DNA of 64,000 nucleotides, taken from contig NZ_JAGHZZ010000011.1 of the NCBI RefSeq assembly GCF_017745095.1, forward strand, positions 62,001 through 126,000. Reading direction: 5' to 3'. Origin of the DNA: Sporocytophaga sp. (GTDB lineage Bacteria > Bacteroidota > Bacteroidia > Cytophagales > Cytophagaceae). A program made the position numbers and the translations under genes. A model generated the notes under the pieces. The model searched no databases. It was not told where the DNA came from and worked only from the letters and a program-made list of their open reading frames with translations. This document shows, piece by piece, positions 43,753-52,380 of the stretch; position 1 is the first letter of the stretch, and the number at the start of each line of letters is the position of its first letter.

Positions 43753-45438
43753 CTAAGAAGTTTTAGGAAAGTATATTCGGAAAACAGATCCTTCACCTTC
43801 TACACTGTCAACTTCAATTTTTCCATTTGCATTTTCCATAATGCGTTTAACAATATATAGACCAATCCCAGAGCCTTCAATATGACTTTGAAGTCTTTTA
43901 AACATTGAGAAAATTTTTTCCTGTTGACCTTCCTTTATACCTAAACCATTATCTTTAATTTCCAAAATAATGTGACCAGCTTTGTTTTCTGTTCTTATTT
44001 CTATCAGTGGTGTTCTTTCCGGGGATCTGTATTTAATTGCGTTGATTAGAACATTATAGAATACGCTTCTGAAGTTTACTCTTGAAAACTTAATTTTAGA
44101 AATTTCAGAAAAGTCTGAATTTATCATAGCGCCTGACTCTTTTATCTGATTCTGAACATCAAGTTTTAATTCTTCAAGCACAGCGGCTATGTCTATATCC
44201 TCAATATCTTCATGGATATTCTTTTGAATTTTACCTATATCTGTGAGTTCTTTGATAGTTCTTTGAAAGCGTTCAATAGATCCTTTTATGAGATGAACAA
44301 TGTTTTCTATTTCTTCATCCCCTATTAGTTTTTCATGCAGAGATATATCAAGCATATCCAAAAGTCCATCTATATTGGCTACAGGAGCTTTTAAATCATG
44401 CGAAGCAGTGTATACGAAATTATCCAGGTCTTGATTTATTTTATTGAGTTCAGCATTGTTCAAGCTTAGTTGTTCGTTCATATTTTCTATATCTTCCTTA
44501 ACTTTTGCAAGATATTCTAACGTCAGCTTTTGATCATGAATTTCAGTGGCTGTGCCGAACCATTTTACAATTTTTCCTTTTGGGTCTTTCATTGGTAATG
44601 CCCTCGAAAGATGCCATCTGTATTCTCCATCTAGCCTTCGAAGTCTGTATTCTAATTCATAAGGTTCTCCTGTAAGGAGAGAATGTCTCCATCTGTTTAA
44701 TGTTCTTATATAGTCATGTGGGTGTAAAATTTTGAGCCAACCCCATCCCTTGCTATGCTCATAGTCCATCCCTGCATAGTCAAATCCATGTTTATTGATA
44801 TAATCAATTGCTCCTTTTGCATTTGCGGTCCATACAATCTGAGGAATAGAGTTTGCAAGGAAACGATATCTTTCTTCGCTTAGCTTAGCGCTCTCTTCCG
44901 CCTTTGACCTTTCTTTTATTTGTTTTTTCAATTCTTTGTTAGCACGTTCCAGCTCCGATGTTCTTTCCTTTACATTGGACTCTAATTCTTCATTGAACTT
45001 TTTTATTTTATCATTAGCAATTTTCATTTCGGTTATGTCAACAGAAATGCCCAATAAATATTGAGGTTCACCATTGACGAATGATATTGGAATTTTCTGT
45101 GTGTGTAACCATTTTAAGCCATCCTTAGTGCTAATAGGTTCTTCAGGAATGTTAAGGGGAACCCCACTGTCAAGAACAGATCTGTCTTGGGAAGTAAAGA
45201 AATCGGCCTGCTTTTTAGAAAAGAAATCATAATCATTTTTTCCTAACAGTTGGTCCTTGTCGTAACCCAGCAGAACTTCACCGGCTCTGTTCAATGCTCT
45301 AAATCGCAACTCTTTTGCATCTTTTATAAATACCATTGCTGGCATATTCTCAAGCACGGTTTCCAGAACGACTGTGGAATTCTGCTGTTCTCTCCCGATA
45401 TTAAAAAAGTTTCTGAACCATTTGCTTAAAGATTGCAT
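43753..45438 (-). CDS. Two-PAS sensor histidine kinase
   Basis: 561 residues, soluble. The first PAS (about 25-140, MPAMVFIKDAKELRFRALN) and second PAS/PAC (about 190-310, SIPQIVWTANAKGAIDYIN) are joined by a coiled coil. HisKA has TASHDLKAPVANIDGL; HATPase_c has NVLINAIKYRSPERT, DNGLGIKEG and GSGIGLYIVKRIM. It is an orphan kinase without an adjacent receiver. The last 230 residues are a close paralogue of the kinase at 36308-38425, including the unusual NFVYTASHDLKAP/NFIYTASHDLKAP block. Confidence 0.95.
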   Translation of the reverse strand: MQSLSKWFRNFFNIGREQQNSTVVLETVLENMPAMVFIKDAKELRFRALNRAGEVLLGYDKDQLLGKNDYDFFSKKQADFFTSQDRSVLDSGVPLNIPEEPISTKDGLKWLHTQKIPISFVNGEPQYLLGISVDITEMKIANDKIKKFNEELESNVKERTSELERANKELKKQIKERSKAEESAKLSEERYRFLANSIPQIVWTANAKGAIDYINKHGFDYAGMDYEHSKGWGWLKILHPHDYIRTLNRWRHSLLTGEPYELEYRLRRLDGEYRWHLSRALPMKDPKGKIVKWFGTATEIHDQKLTLEYLAKVKEDIENMNEQLSLNNAELNKINQDLDNFVYTASHDLKAPVANIDGLLDMLDISLHEKLIGDEEIENIVHLIKGSIERFQRTIKELTDIGKIQKNIHEDIEDIDIAAVLEELKLDVQNQIKESGAMINSDFSEISKIKFSRVNFRSVFYNVLINAIKYRSPERTPLIEIRTENKAGHIILEIKDNGLGIKEGQQEKIFSMFKRLQSHIEGSGIGLYIVKRIMENANGKIEVDSVEGEGSVFRIYFPKTS

Positions 45439-45604
45439 ACCTCTTCACCTCTAAATGACTTTTACCCCATAACATTTATATAACATATTTATTTAGAGAC
45501 AAGTTGCGATGGTATTCTCCCTTGTGTTAAATAGATGTTACCTTTGATTTTAAAGGTTTTAGAAATTTCACACAATGCTCATCGGTTTAAGCAATGACAA
45601 TTTA

Positions 45605-45612
45605 TATATTTG
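45605..45612 (+). promoter_or_regulatory. Possible -7 promoter element of the GbsR-like gene
   Basis: TATATTTG, 27 bases before the ATG at 45639, matching TAnnTTTG. The -33 region has only GGTTTAAG, so the match is partial. Confidence 0.45.
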
Positions 45613-45638
45613 TAAATGCTTGAACACAAACTATCTAT

Positions 45639-46127
45639 ATGAATGAATCGATTCTAACAGCAAAGCAGCGTGAACTAATTGAGAAATTAGGAGTGGCCCA
45701 CGAAAAATCAGGAATGCAGCCTGCACCTGCAAGAATCCTTGGTTTGTTACTGGTTTCAGACAAAACAGAACTTACCTTTGAAGAAATTCAGAACAGTTTA
45801 AAAATCAGCAAAAGTTCGACAAGTGCTTCCCTGAATCTTTTGATTTCGCTAAACAGAATTGAGTACGTCACTTATTCTGGCGTAAGAAAAAGATATTTTC
45901 GATTGAAAATTTTTAACTGGAAAGAGGACATGAAAAAGCAGATGGAGGAAATTTCTGTGATGAGTGCTCTGTTCAAGGAGGTTATGAAACAAAGGCCAAA
46001 ATCTACAAAAGATTTTAATCAGGCCTTATACGAAATCGTTGATTTTTTCGATTTCTTCAATGATGAAGTCCCGACAATTTTTAAAAAATGGGAGCAGAAG
46101 TATAAAAAAAATAAAGAAGTCAAATGA
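45639..46127 (+). CDS. GbsR/MarR-type transcriptional regulator
   Basis: 162 residues. The winged helix has PAPARILGLLLVSDKTELTFEEI followed by LKISKSSTSASLNLLISLNRIEYVTYSGVRKRYF, the GbsR-like subgroup of MarR proteins, then a helical dimerisation tail. It stands 103 bases upstream of the TonB receptor gene in the same direction, which suggests it controls the receptor/DUF4249 pair. The ligand is unknown. Confidence 0.85.
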   Translation: MNESILTAKQRELIEKLGVAHEKSGMQPAPARILGLLLVSDKTELTFEEIQNSLKISKSSTSASLNLLISLNRIEYVTYSGVRKRYFRLKIFNWKEDMKKQMEEISVMSALFKEVMKQRPKSTKDFNQALYEIVDFFDFFNDEVPTIFKKWEQKYKKNKEVK

Positions 46128-46230
46128 TGTTCTTTATTTTTAGTTAATTTAGTTCGGAATTTCCAGAACTAAACATAACTAAAGGTTTTGTTCCTCCGGA
46201 GACTATCAGTAATAGAGGAAATATAGTTTC

Positions 46231-48588
46231 ATGATTTTGAGTAAAGTTTACAATCTTGGTCTGTCACCATACAAAGGCAGACTTTTATTATTAGTCTTGG
46301 TTTTTTTAGTTTCATTTAAAAGCTATTCACAGACTAAGCACACTATCAGTGGGATAGTTAAAGACAGCGAGACAGGTGATGCTTTAATAGGTGCTACGGT
46401 ATCCGTGAAGGAAGCCGGTACTGGGACTGTAGCAAATGAAAACGGATATTATTCCTTTTCCCTACCTGAAGGCAACTATACCTTGATGGTTAATTTTTTT
46501 GGCTACAAAACAAGGGAAATAAAGGTCGACCTCAAAAAAGATGTGACAGTAAATATATCAATGTCTGAGGATGTTGATGAGCTCAAGGAAGTTGTTGTCA
46601 CCACTGAAAAGAAAAACGATAACATCACAAAAGCAGAAATAGGTGTTGAAAAGCTTGAGGTAAAAGAGATTAATAAAATCCCCGTTTTATTAGGAGAGAA
46701 GGATATTATTAAATCTATTCAGCTTATTCCCGGTGTTAAATCAGGAGAAGGAACTGCCGGATTTTATGTGCGTGGTGGTGGTGTTGATCAAAACCTTGTA
46801 TTATTAGATGATGCGCCAATCTACAATGCATCGCATTTGCTTGGATTTTTCTCGGTATTTAATTCCGATGCTATTAACGATCTCACGATCTATAAAGGAG
46901 GAATACCAGCCCAATTTGGTGGTCGATTGTCATCAGTATTGGATATAAAATCCAATGAAGGCAATTATAAAAAGGTGAGTGCGAATGGCGGAATAGGTCT
47001 TATATCTTCCAGATTAAATATAGAAGCTCCGATTGTTAAAGATAAGGCATCTATTATGGTTGCAGGTAGAAGATCTTATGCCGACTTATTCCTTAAGCTC
47101 TCTCCTGATGAAGGTATTAAAAACTCAAGACTTTATTTCTATGATCTGAATGGTAAACTAACATTCCGTCTTGGTGAGAAGGATAGAGTTTTTATAAGCG
47201 GATATTTCGGTAGAGATGTTTTAGGATATAAGAAATTATTTAATTTTGACTGGGGTAATGCAGCGGCTACTGTGAAGTGGATGCATACTTTTAATGATAA
47301 ATGGTATTCAAGCACATCTCTGATTCATTCTGATTATAGATATAGAATAAAACTTGACTTTAGCGGTACTTCACTATTTATTATTTCCAAAATAAACAAT
47401 GACCAGTTAAAGCAGGATTTCCAATATGTTCAGAGTCCCAGAAGTAAATTTAATTTTGGAGTCATTACCTCTTACCTGAAAGTTGTACCCGGTATAGTTA
47501 CAACTAAATCGGATAATACTGAAAACGAAGAAAAGCTAAGCAATAAAGTTGGATGGGAAAATGCAGCCTATGTATCGCATGAATTTAAATATTCAGAAAA
47601 GCTGAATTTTATTTACGGTCTGCGTCTAACTTCTTTCTCTGTGCTAGGTCCGGGTGATTTCCTTGATATTGATAAAAATGGAAATACGCTGGATACTACA
47701 ACTTATGGGAGTGGAAAAATTGTCAAAACATATTTGAACCTTGAGCCAAGATTTGCTGCGAGTTATATTTTTAATGAAAAGACTTCTATTAAGGCTTCTT
47801 ATTGCAGAACCACACAGAATGTTCATTTGCTGAGCAATAGTACTTCTGGAAGCCCTACTGACCAATGGATTCCAACAAGTAAATATGTGAAACCTGAAAT
47901 TGGTGATCAGGTATCGGTAGGTTATTTCAGGAATTTCAATGATGATAAGTTTCAATTTTCTGCAGAGGCATATTACAAGAACATGCAAAATCAGGTAGAC
48001 TTTAAAAACAATGCTGAGCTTAGCCTGAATAATAATGTCGAAAACCAAATATTGATAGGTAAAGGAAGAGCTTATGGTATTGAATTCTTTTTGAAAAAGA
48101 AATATGGAAAATTTAACGGTTGGATTGGATATACAATTTCAAAAACGGAAAGAAAATTTGATCTAATAAATGATGGCGCATATTATCCAGCCAAGCAAGA
48201 CAGACGTCATGATATTTCAATTGTAGGTATTTACGAATTATCACCTAAATGGACTTTATCAGGCTCGTGGGTATATTATACTGGAAATGCTATTACGTTT
48301 CCAAGCGGTAAGTACTATGCAGATAACAGAGTGCTTTTTTATTATGGAGATAGAAATCAAGACAGGATGCCAGATTATCATCGCTTGGATATTGGTGCCA
48401 CATGGATCAGAAAGAAAACAGAAAAATTTGAATCCAGCTGGACATTCTCCATCTATAACCTTTATGGAAGAGCAAACCCTTATATGATTTATTTCAGGGA
48501 GAATAAAACAGATGCTTCTAAAACAGAAGCAGTCAAAGTAACACTCTTTAAAATGGTACCATCGTTCACTTATAATTTTAAATTCTGA
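46231..48588 (+). CDS. TonB-dependent outer-membrane receptor
   Basis: 785 residues. The signal peptide ends near KSYSQ. A carboxypeptidase-regulatory-like domain follows (about 34-115, SGIVKDSETGDALIGATVSV), then the plug with GFYVRGGGVDQNLVLLDDAPIY (about 170-195) and a 22-strand barrel ending in SFTYNFKF with the C-terminal aromatic. It takes a ligand across the outer membrane using TonB energy. Its partner is a DUF4249 lipoprotein, not a SusD, so the substrate class is not a typical glycan. Confidence 0.95.
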   Translation: MILSKVYNLGLSPYKGRLLLLVLVFLVSFKSYSQTKHTISGIVKDSETGDALIGATVSVKEAGTGTVANENGYYSFSLPEGNYTLMVNFFGYKTREIKVDLKKDVTVNISMSEDVDELKEVVVTTEKKNDNITKAEIGVEKLEVKEINKIPVLLGEKDIIKSIQLIPGVKSGEGTAGFYVRGGGVDQNLVLLDDAPIYNASHLLGFFSVFNSDAINDLTIYKGGIPAQFGGRLSSVLDIKSNEGNYKKVSANGGIGLISSRLNIEAPIVKDKASIMVAGRRSYADLFLKLSPDEGIKNSRLYFYDLNGKLTFRLGEKDRVFISGYFGRDVLGYKKLFNFDWGNAAATVKWMHTFNDKWYSSTSLIHSDYRYRIKLDFSGTSLFIISKINNDQLKQDFQYVQSPRSKFNFGVITSYLKVVPGIVTTKSDNTENEEKLSNKVGWENAAYVSHEFKYSEKLNFIYGLRLTSFSVLGPGDFLDIDKNGNTLDTTTYGSGKIVKTYLNLEPRFAASYIFNEKTSIKASYCRTTQNVHLLSNSTSGSPTDQWIPTSKYVKPEIGDQVSVGYFRNFNDDKFQFSAEAYYKNMQNQVDFKNNAELSLNNNVENQILIGKGRAYGIEFFLKKKYGKFNGWIGYTISKTERKFDLINDGAYYPAKQDRRHDISIVGIYELSPKWTLSGSWVYYTGNAITFPSGKYYADNRVLFYYGDRNQDRMPDYHRLDIGATWIRKKTEKFESSWTFSIYNLYGRANPYMIYFRENKTDASKTEAVKVTLFKMVPSFTYNFKF

Positions 48589-48595
48589 TAAATAT

Positions 48596-49414
48596 ATGGA
48601 AATGAAATGTATTCGATTTGCATATATAGCTTTTGTCTTAGCTTTATCTTTTCTTTTTTCTTCATGTGAAAAGGTCATAGATCTTAAGCTTAAGAATTCC
48701 GATGCAGGCATTGTGATAGAAGGTGCTGTAACAGATCAGCCAGGCCCATACAGAATAAAAATCAGCAGAAAAGTTAATTTTGATCAGCCAAATGTTTTTC
48801 CTTCCGTTAGCGGGGCTTCTGTTATCATCTCAGACAATATTGGTAGCAGAGATACGTTAAAGGAAGTTAGACCCGGTGTTTATGAAACCCAATCAATAGT
48901 TGGTGTTGCGGGTAATACTTATACTTTGAGCGTTGGTGACCAAGGAAACACTTATACAGGACAGTCTGTTATGCCGTCGCCAGTAATCATTGATAGCATA
49001 TCTATAGACTATTTCCTCTTTGGTGGTCCGGATTCTGCAAAGTTTGTTAAAGTAACTTTTAAGGATCCTGAGGGAGTAAAAAATTATTACAGAATCTTGG
49101 AAGTGTTTAATGGAGATACACTCAATGGCATACATCTGGAAGATGATAATTTCAGAGATGGACAAAGAATTACACAGCCGGTATTCGAAGATGGAGAAGA
49201 TGGAAATTTTCAGACTTTCAAATCTGGCGATGTTGTTACCATACTTCTTTTATCAATCGATGAAAATACTTATAAGTATTTAAGGGGGGTTGAAGCAGTT
49301 ACCGATGGAGGTCAGTCTTCATCTCCTGCCAATCCTCCCTCAAATCTCTCAAGACCTGCATTGGGTTGTTTCAGCGCTCATGCTGTTACTTCCAGGACAA
49401 TTATAGTGAAGTAA
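48596..49414 (+). CDS. DUF4249 lipoprotein, partner of the TonB receptor
   Basis: 272 residues. The signal MEMKCIRFAYIAFVLALSFL ends at SSC (lipobox, Cys about 24), followed by EKVIDLKL and VIEGAVTDQPGPYRIKISR, the DUF4249 opening, and a beta-sandwich. It begins 7 bases after the receptor stop, so the two are translationally linked. DUF4249 proteins occur next to TonB receptors throughout Bacteroidota and are thought to be surface lids or ligand-binding partners. It is shorter than the usual 300-400 residues, mainly at the C-terminal end. Confidence 0.9.
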   Translation: MEMKCIRFAYIAFVLALSFLFSSCEKVIDLKLKNSDAGIVIEGAVTDQPGPYRIKISRKVNFDQPNVFPSVSGASVIISDNIGSRDTLKEVRPGVYETQSIVGVAGNTYTLSVGDQGNTYTGQSVMPSPVIIDSISIDYFLFGGPDSAKFVKVTFKDPEGVKNYYRILEVFNGDTLNGIHLEDDNFRDGQRITQPVFEDGEDGNFQTFKSGDVVTILLLSIDENTYKYLRGVEAVTDGGQSSSPANPPSNLSRPALGCFSAHAVTSRTIIVK

Positions 49415-49437
49415 TTATTAGTTAAGTTTTTTAATAA

Positions 49438-49470
49438 GGGAAATCAGGAATAATCCGGTTTCCCTTTTTT
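49438..49470 (+). terminator. Terminator of the receptor operon
   Basis: GGGAAATCAGG and CCGGTTTCCC form a hairpin with one G-T pair, followed by TTTTTT. Confidence 0.85.
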
Positions 49471-50119
49471 ATTGAATAAGAAATATTTATTGAATTGATA
49501 TTTGGTAACTATTTTTAAATGCTTGCGTAGCGTTTTTTATTGTTAGGAAAGGGAAGGATTTATTTCTTACAAGCAGCTACCGTAATAGAATTTTGATCTG
49601 ATTTATATATACAGTTCCATATTTCCGTTTCTATTTGTAAAAAGTTTGATAATCAGAATACATATATTCTTGGTAACAATCATTTTATAGATTAAAAATT
49701 TGGTTTTACCTATACCTTTAATGCATTAATTGATAAAGCGAAACGTTTTATTGGAAATAACGTTCATGCAATCAAATACTTCAACTACAGAATTTCAAGT
49801 AGCTAATTCTTCTTAAAGAATCTTATTTATTTAAAGTTGCAAGAATCATTATCGGTAGCACCGATAATAATTTGAAGGAAGAATTATCACAAAACCTGAG
49901 CAGAAGCATTCAAATTTACAGAAGGCCAATATGACCGGAAATTTACAAATACCACCAATTGAATTGACAGATAACAGGAGAAGTTATGAAATTAAAAATG
50001 CTGTTTCGGATGGATCTTATTCATTCCCGATCCCTTTACAATCGGTTTATGGATTGAATGATATAGTTGTGTTTTCAACAGCTTTTTCAAAATTTCAAAT
50101 AGTAATCTGCGAGTAGTGT
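49471..50119. other. Long leader region before cheR
   Basis: No gene with family resemblance. A perfect hairpin ATTATCGGT-AGC-ACCGATAAT lies at 49848-49868. A 61-codon frame at 49931-50116 ends 3 bases before cheR. It has an ATG but no recognisable features (opening MTGNLQIPPIELTDNRRSYE) and could be a leader peptide or chance. The length of the interval suggests a regulated leader. Confidence 0.4.
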
Positions 50120-50950
50120 ATGGTACAGGAGATTGGTGTTTCGGAAATAAACAGGGTTGTTTCTGTTGTTCAGGAGAAGTTTGACCTTGACTTCAGCAAT
50201 TATGCGGTATCCTCCTTCAAGAGACGTCTGGAGAGGCTGATAGAAGTTCGCAATTACAAGACTATAGATAATCTTATTTTCAAAATTGAAAATAATAACT
50301 TTAGCAAAGAAGAGTTTTTGCACGAAATCACTGTAAATGTAACAGAGATGTTCCGCGATCCTTCTTTTTGGAAAGCTATCAAGAAAGTACTGACCTTCTC
50401 GCTCGAGTCCCTTCCTAAAATTCGTATTTGGCATGCCGCCTGCTCTTCAGGTGAAGAGGTGTATTCCATGTTGATTCTATTAAAAGAAATGAATTTGCTG
50501 GATAAATGCGAGATTGTGGCTTCAGATATAGATAATATGATCCTGGCAAGAGCGAAAGATGGAACGATAGCAATGAGGAACATGGAGCTGAATTGCAAGA
50601 ACTACGCTCGTGTACATGACGATTATCAGGATTTGATGAAATATTTTAAAGCGGATGGAGAATATTGCAAATTCGACAAGTCTCTATTATCTAAGGTTTC
50701 GTTTAGAAATATTGATCTTGTGAAAGCTGAATGTACGTCTAAGTACGATATAATATTTTGCAGAAATGTTATGATCTACTTTAATCAGTCTTTGCAGTCT
50801 AAGGTATTGAATCTCCTTCATCAGAGCTTGTTTATTCACAGCTACCTTGTAGTAGGAACAAAGGAAACAATTTCTTCAGCATTGGAAGTAGCTCCCAAGT
50901 TTATCTCAGTGAATAATGAAGAAAAGATATATAAGAAAATCAAAGATTAG
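50120..50950 (+). CDS. CheR-type protein-glutamate methyltransferase
   Basis: 276 residues, full length. The N-terminal helical domain has FDLDFSNYAVSSFKRRLERL. The SAM domain has RIWHAACSSGEEVYSMLILL (motif I), IVASDIDNMILARAKDG and YDIIFCRNVMIYFN, all hallmarks of CheR. No chemoreceptor, CheA or CheB gene is nearby, so it is a stand-alone CheR that may modify a signalling protein other than a chemoreceptor. The SiaB gene follows in the same direction after 482 bases. Confidence 0.93.
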   Translation: MVQEIGVSEINRVVSVVQEKFDLDFSNYAVSSFKRRLERLIEVRNYKTIDNLIFKIENNNFSKEEFLHEITVNVTEMFRDPSFWKAIKKVLTFSLESLPKIRIWHAACSSGEEVYSMLILLKEMNLLDKCEIVASDIDNMILARAKDGTIAMRNMELNCKNYARVHDDYQDLMKYFKADGEYCKFDKSLLSKVSFRNIDLVKAECTSKYDIIFCRNVMIYFNQSLQSKVLNLLHQSLFIHSYLVVGTKETISSALEVAPKFISVNNEEKIYKKIKD

Positions 50951-51432
50951 TAAGAGTATAAGTGTTATTAAATAATACCAGAATTTGTAATTTCTCTGTT
51001 TAGCTCCTCCTAAAACTAAAAAAGCTAAGGAACTCGGATACCTTCCCTTTCAACCAGGAAAAGCTGCATGTCTTTTTTGGAGCCAATTTCTGTTGGTCAG
51101 TCCGGATATCAGATTCTTAGAGTAAGTATCCATATCGTCAATTATAGATCGTTAAATGATTCTTCATTTTCATTAGCGGGAGTGTAGGAATAACTTACAT
51201 AATTCGTTCTAGTATCAGGGGTTGGAGGAATTTGGAAGGTTTGAAAATCAGACAAATTTACTGGTCATTTATTGAAACCCTTATCAACAAGATAAAGTAT
51301 ACATGTTTCCCGTAGGCATATGTTTTTCAAGTAAAGTAGTGTGGTATTGGGGAATTTGTGAAAAATGAAACTCGTGCTTCCAGAGGTTGGAAATGCCTAT
51401 AATATTGTAACAATTAATCAATAATAATTTTT
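50951..51432. other. Interval between cheR and siaB
   Basis: No supported gene. One frame at about 51000-51125 reads like a decayed coding stretch (APPKTKKAKELGYLPFQPGK, then a stop after VSPDIRFLE), without a start or family match. No terminator or consensus promoter is obvious. siaB has a TTTTT stretch and no strong Shine-Dalgarno before it. Confidence 0.35.
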
Positions 51433-51975
51433 ATGAAATACATCTATGAAATTCACCGGATAATGTCAGACAAGAGTTTGATTCTGGTATATGAAGGAGA
51501 ATTTACACAGGAGATAACCAAGTCTGTGCTAGTGATGGCAGAGAGAAATATGGATTATACCGGTGAAGAGAGTAACATTAAAAGGAAAGTTTTTAACGTT
51601 ATGGTGGAGTGTCTTCAGAATATCTGCAAACATGCAGACAGTGTTCAGGAGAAAGAAAAAGAAGCCATTTTCATGATTGGAAAAGAATCTGATTATTATA
51701 TCATTACATCTGGTAACTATATTATAAATACAGACGTTCCATACCTGAAGAGCAAGTTGGAGAAAATAAACTCTCTGGATAAAGAAGGCCTCAAAGTACT
51801 ATATAAGGATATGATTTCTAAAAGTGAAATTTCAGATAAAGGAGGAGCTGGCCTGGGTTTTGTAGATATAGCAAGAAAGTCAGGAGAGAAACTTGAATTT
51901 GATTTCGAACCGATCAACGACGTTTATTCCTTTTTCTCTTTCAAAACATGTATTTCAAGAAGTAAAGATCTTTAA
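51433..51975 (+). CDS. siaB: SiaB family protein kinase
   Basis: 180 residues. The GHKL-like kinase fold of the SiaB/DUF6272 family is seen as VMVECLQNICKHAD (N-box-like, Glu59, Asn63, His67) and SDKGGAGLGFVDIARKSG (G-box-like, about 135-151). In Pseudomonas, SiaB phosphorylates the small protein SiaC on a threonine, while the PP2C phosphatase SiaA reverses this. The siaC homologue starts 21 bases downstream. Here the pair is followed by an ABC transporter gene instead of a diguanylate cyclase gene. Confidence 0.88.
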   Translation: MKYIYEIHRIMSDKSLILVYEGEFTQEITKSVLVMAERNMDYTGEESNIKRKVFNVMVECLQNICKHADSVQEKEKEAIFMIGKESDYYIITSGNYIINTDVPYLKSKLEKINSLDKEGLKVLYKDMISKSEISDKGGAGLGFVDIARKSGEKLEFDFEPINDVYSFFSFKTCISRSKDL

Positions 51976-51996
51976 AAATAATAATATACAATTCAT

Positions 51997-52359
51997 ATGA
52001 ATCCGATAAAAATTGAAGGTACAGAAGATACTCCAGCAGTTTGTCTAGATAAAACTATAGGTGTATTCGAAGTTTCGGGCAGATCGCTTCCTGAAGATGC
52101 TGCCGGTTTTTATGCTCCTATTCTCAAGTGGCTTGAAGGATATGCTGCTGATCCAAATCCTAAAACAGAGTTCACCATCAAGCTTGAGTATTTTAATACT
52201 GCTTCTTCTAAGCTTCTTCTTGATCTTTTGACAAGACTTGAAAAGATTTCTAATGCTAAAATTCTTTGGTACTCTTATGAGGATGATGAAGATATGCAAG
52301 AAGCTGGACAAGAATTTTCTGAATTGGTAGAAGTGCCATTTGAATTAAAAAACTTTTAA
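51997..52359 (+). CDS. siaC: SiaC family regulatory phosphoprotein (DUF1987)
   Basis: 120 residues, the family length. The core LEYFNTASSKLLLDLL contains Thr68 directly before ASSK. As I recall, the phosphorylated threonine of Pseudomonas SiaC is also number 68, in an equivalent YFNT motif. The fold resembles a STAS-like anti-anti-sigma antagonist. The gene lies between siaB (21 bases) and the ABC transporter (21 bases). It is the likely phosphorylation-controlled partner that binds a target, here perhaps the transporter. Confidence 0.92.
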   Translation: MNPIKIEGTEDTPAVCLDKTIGVFEVSGRSLPEDAAGFYAPILKWLEGYAADPNPKTEFTIKLEYFNTASSKLLLDLLTRLEKISNAKILWYSYEDDEDMQEAGQEFSELVEVPFELKNF

Positions 52360-52380
52360 TAAAGGCTACGGAAGTAAGTT

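Noticed and set aside
51000-51125. Open stretch reading APPKTKKAKELG as a possible small gene
   Set aside because: No start codon, no family match and stops shortly before and after; noted only as possible decayed sequence.
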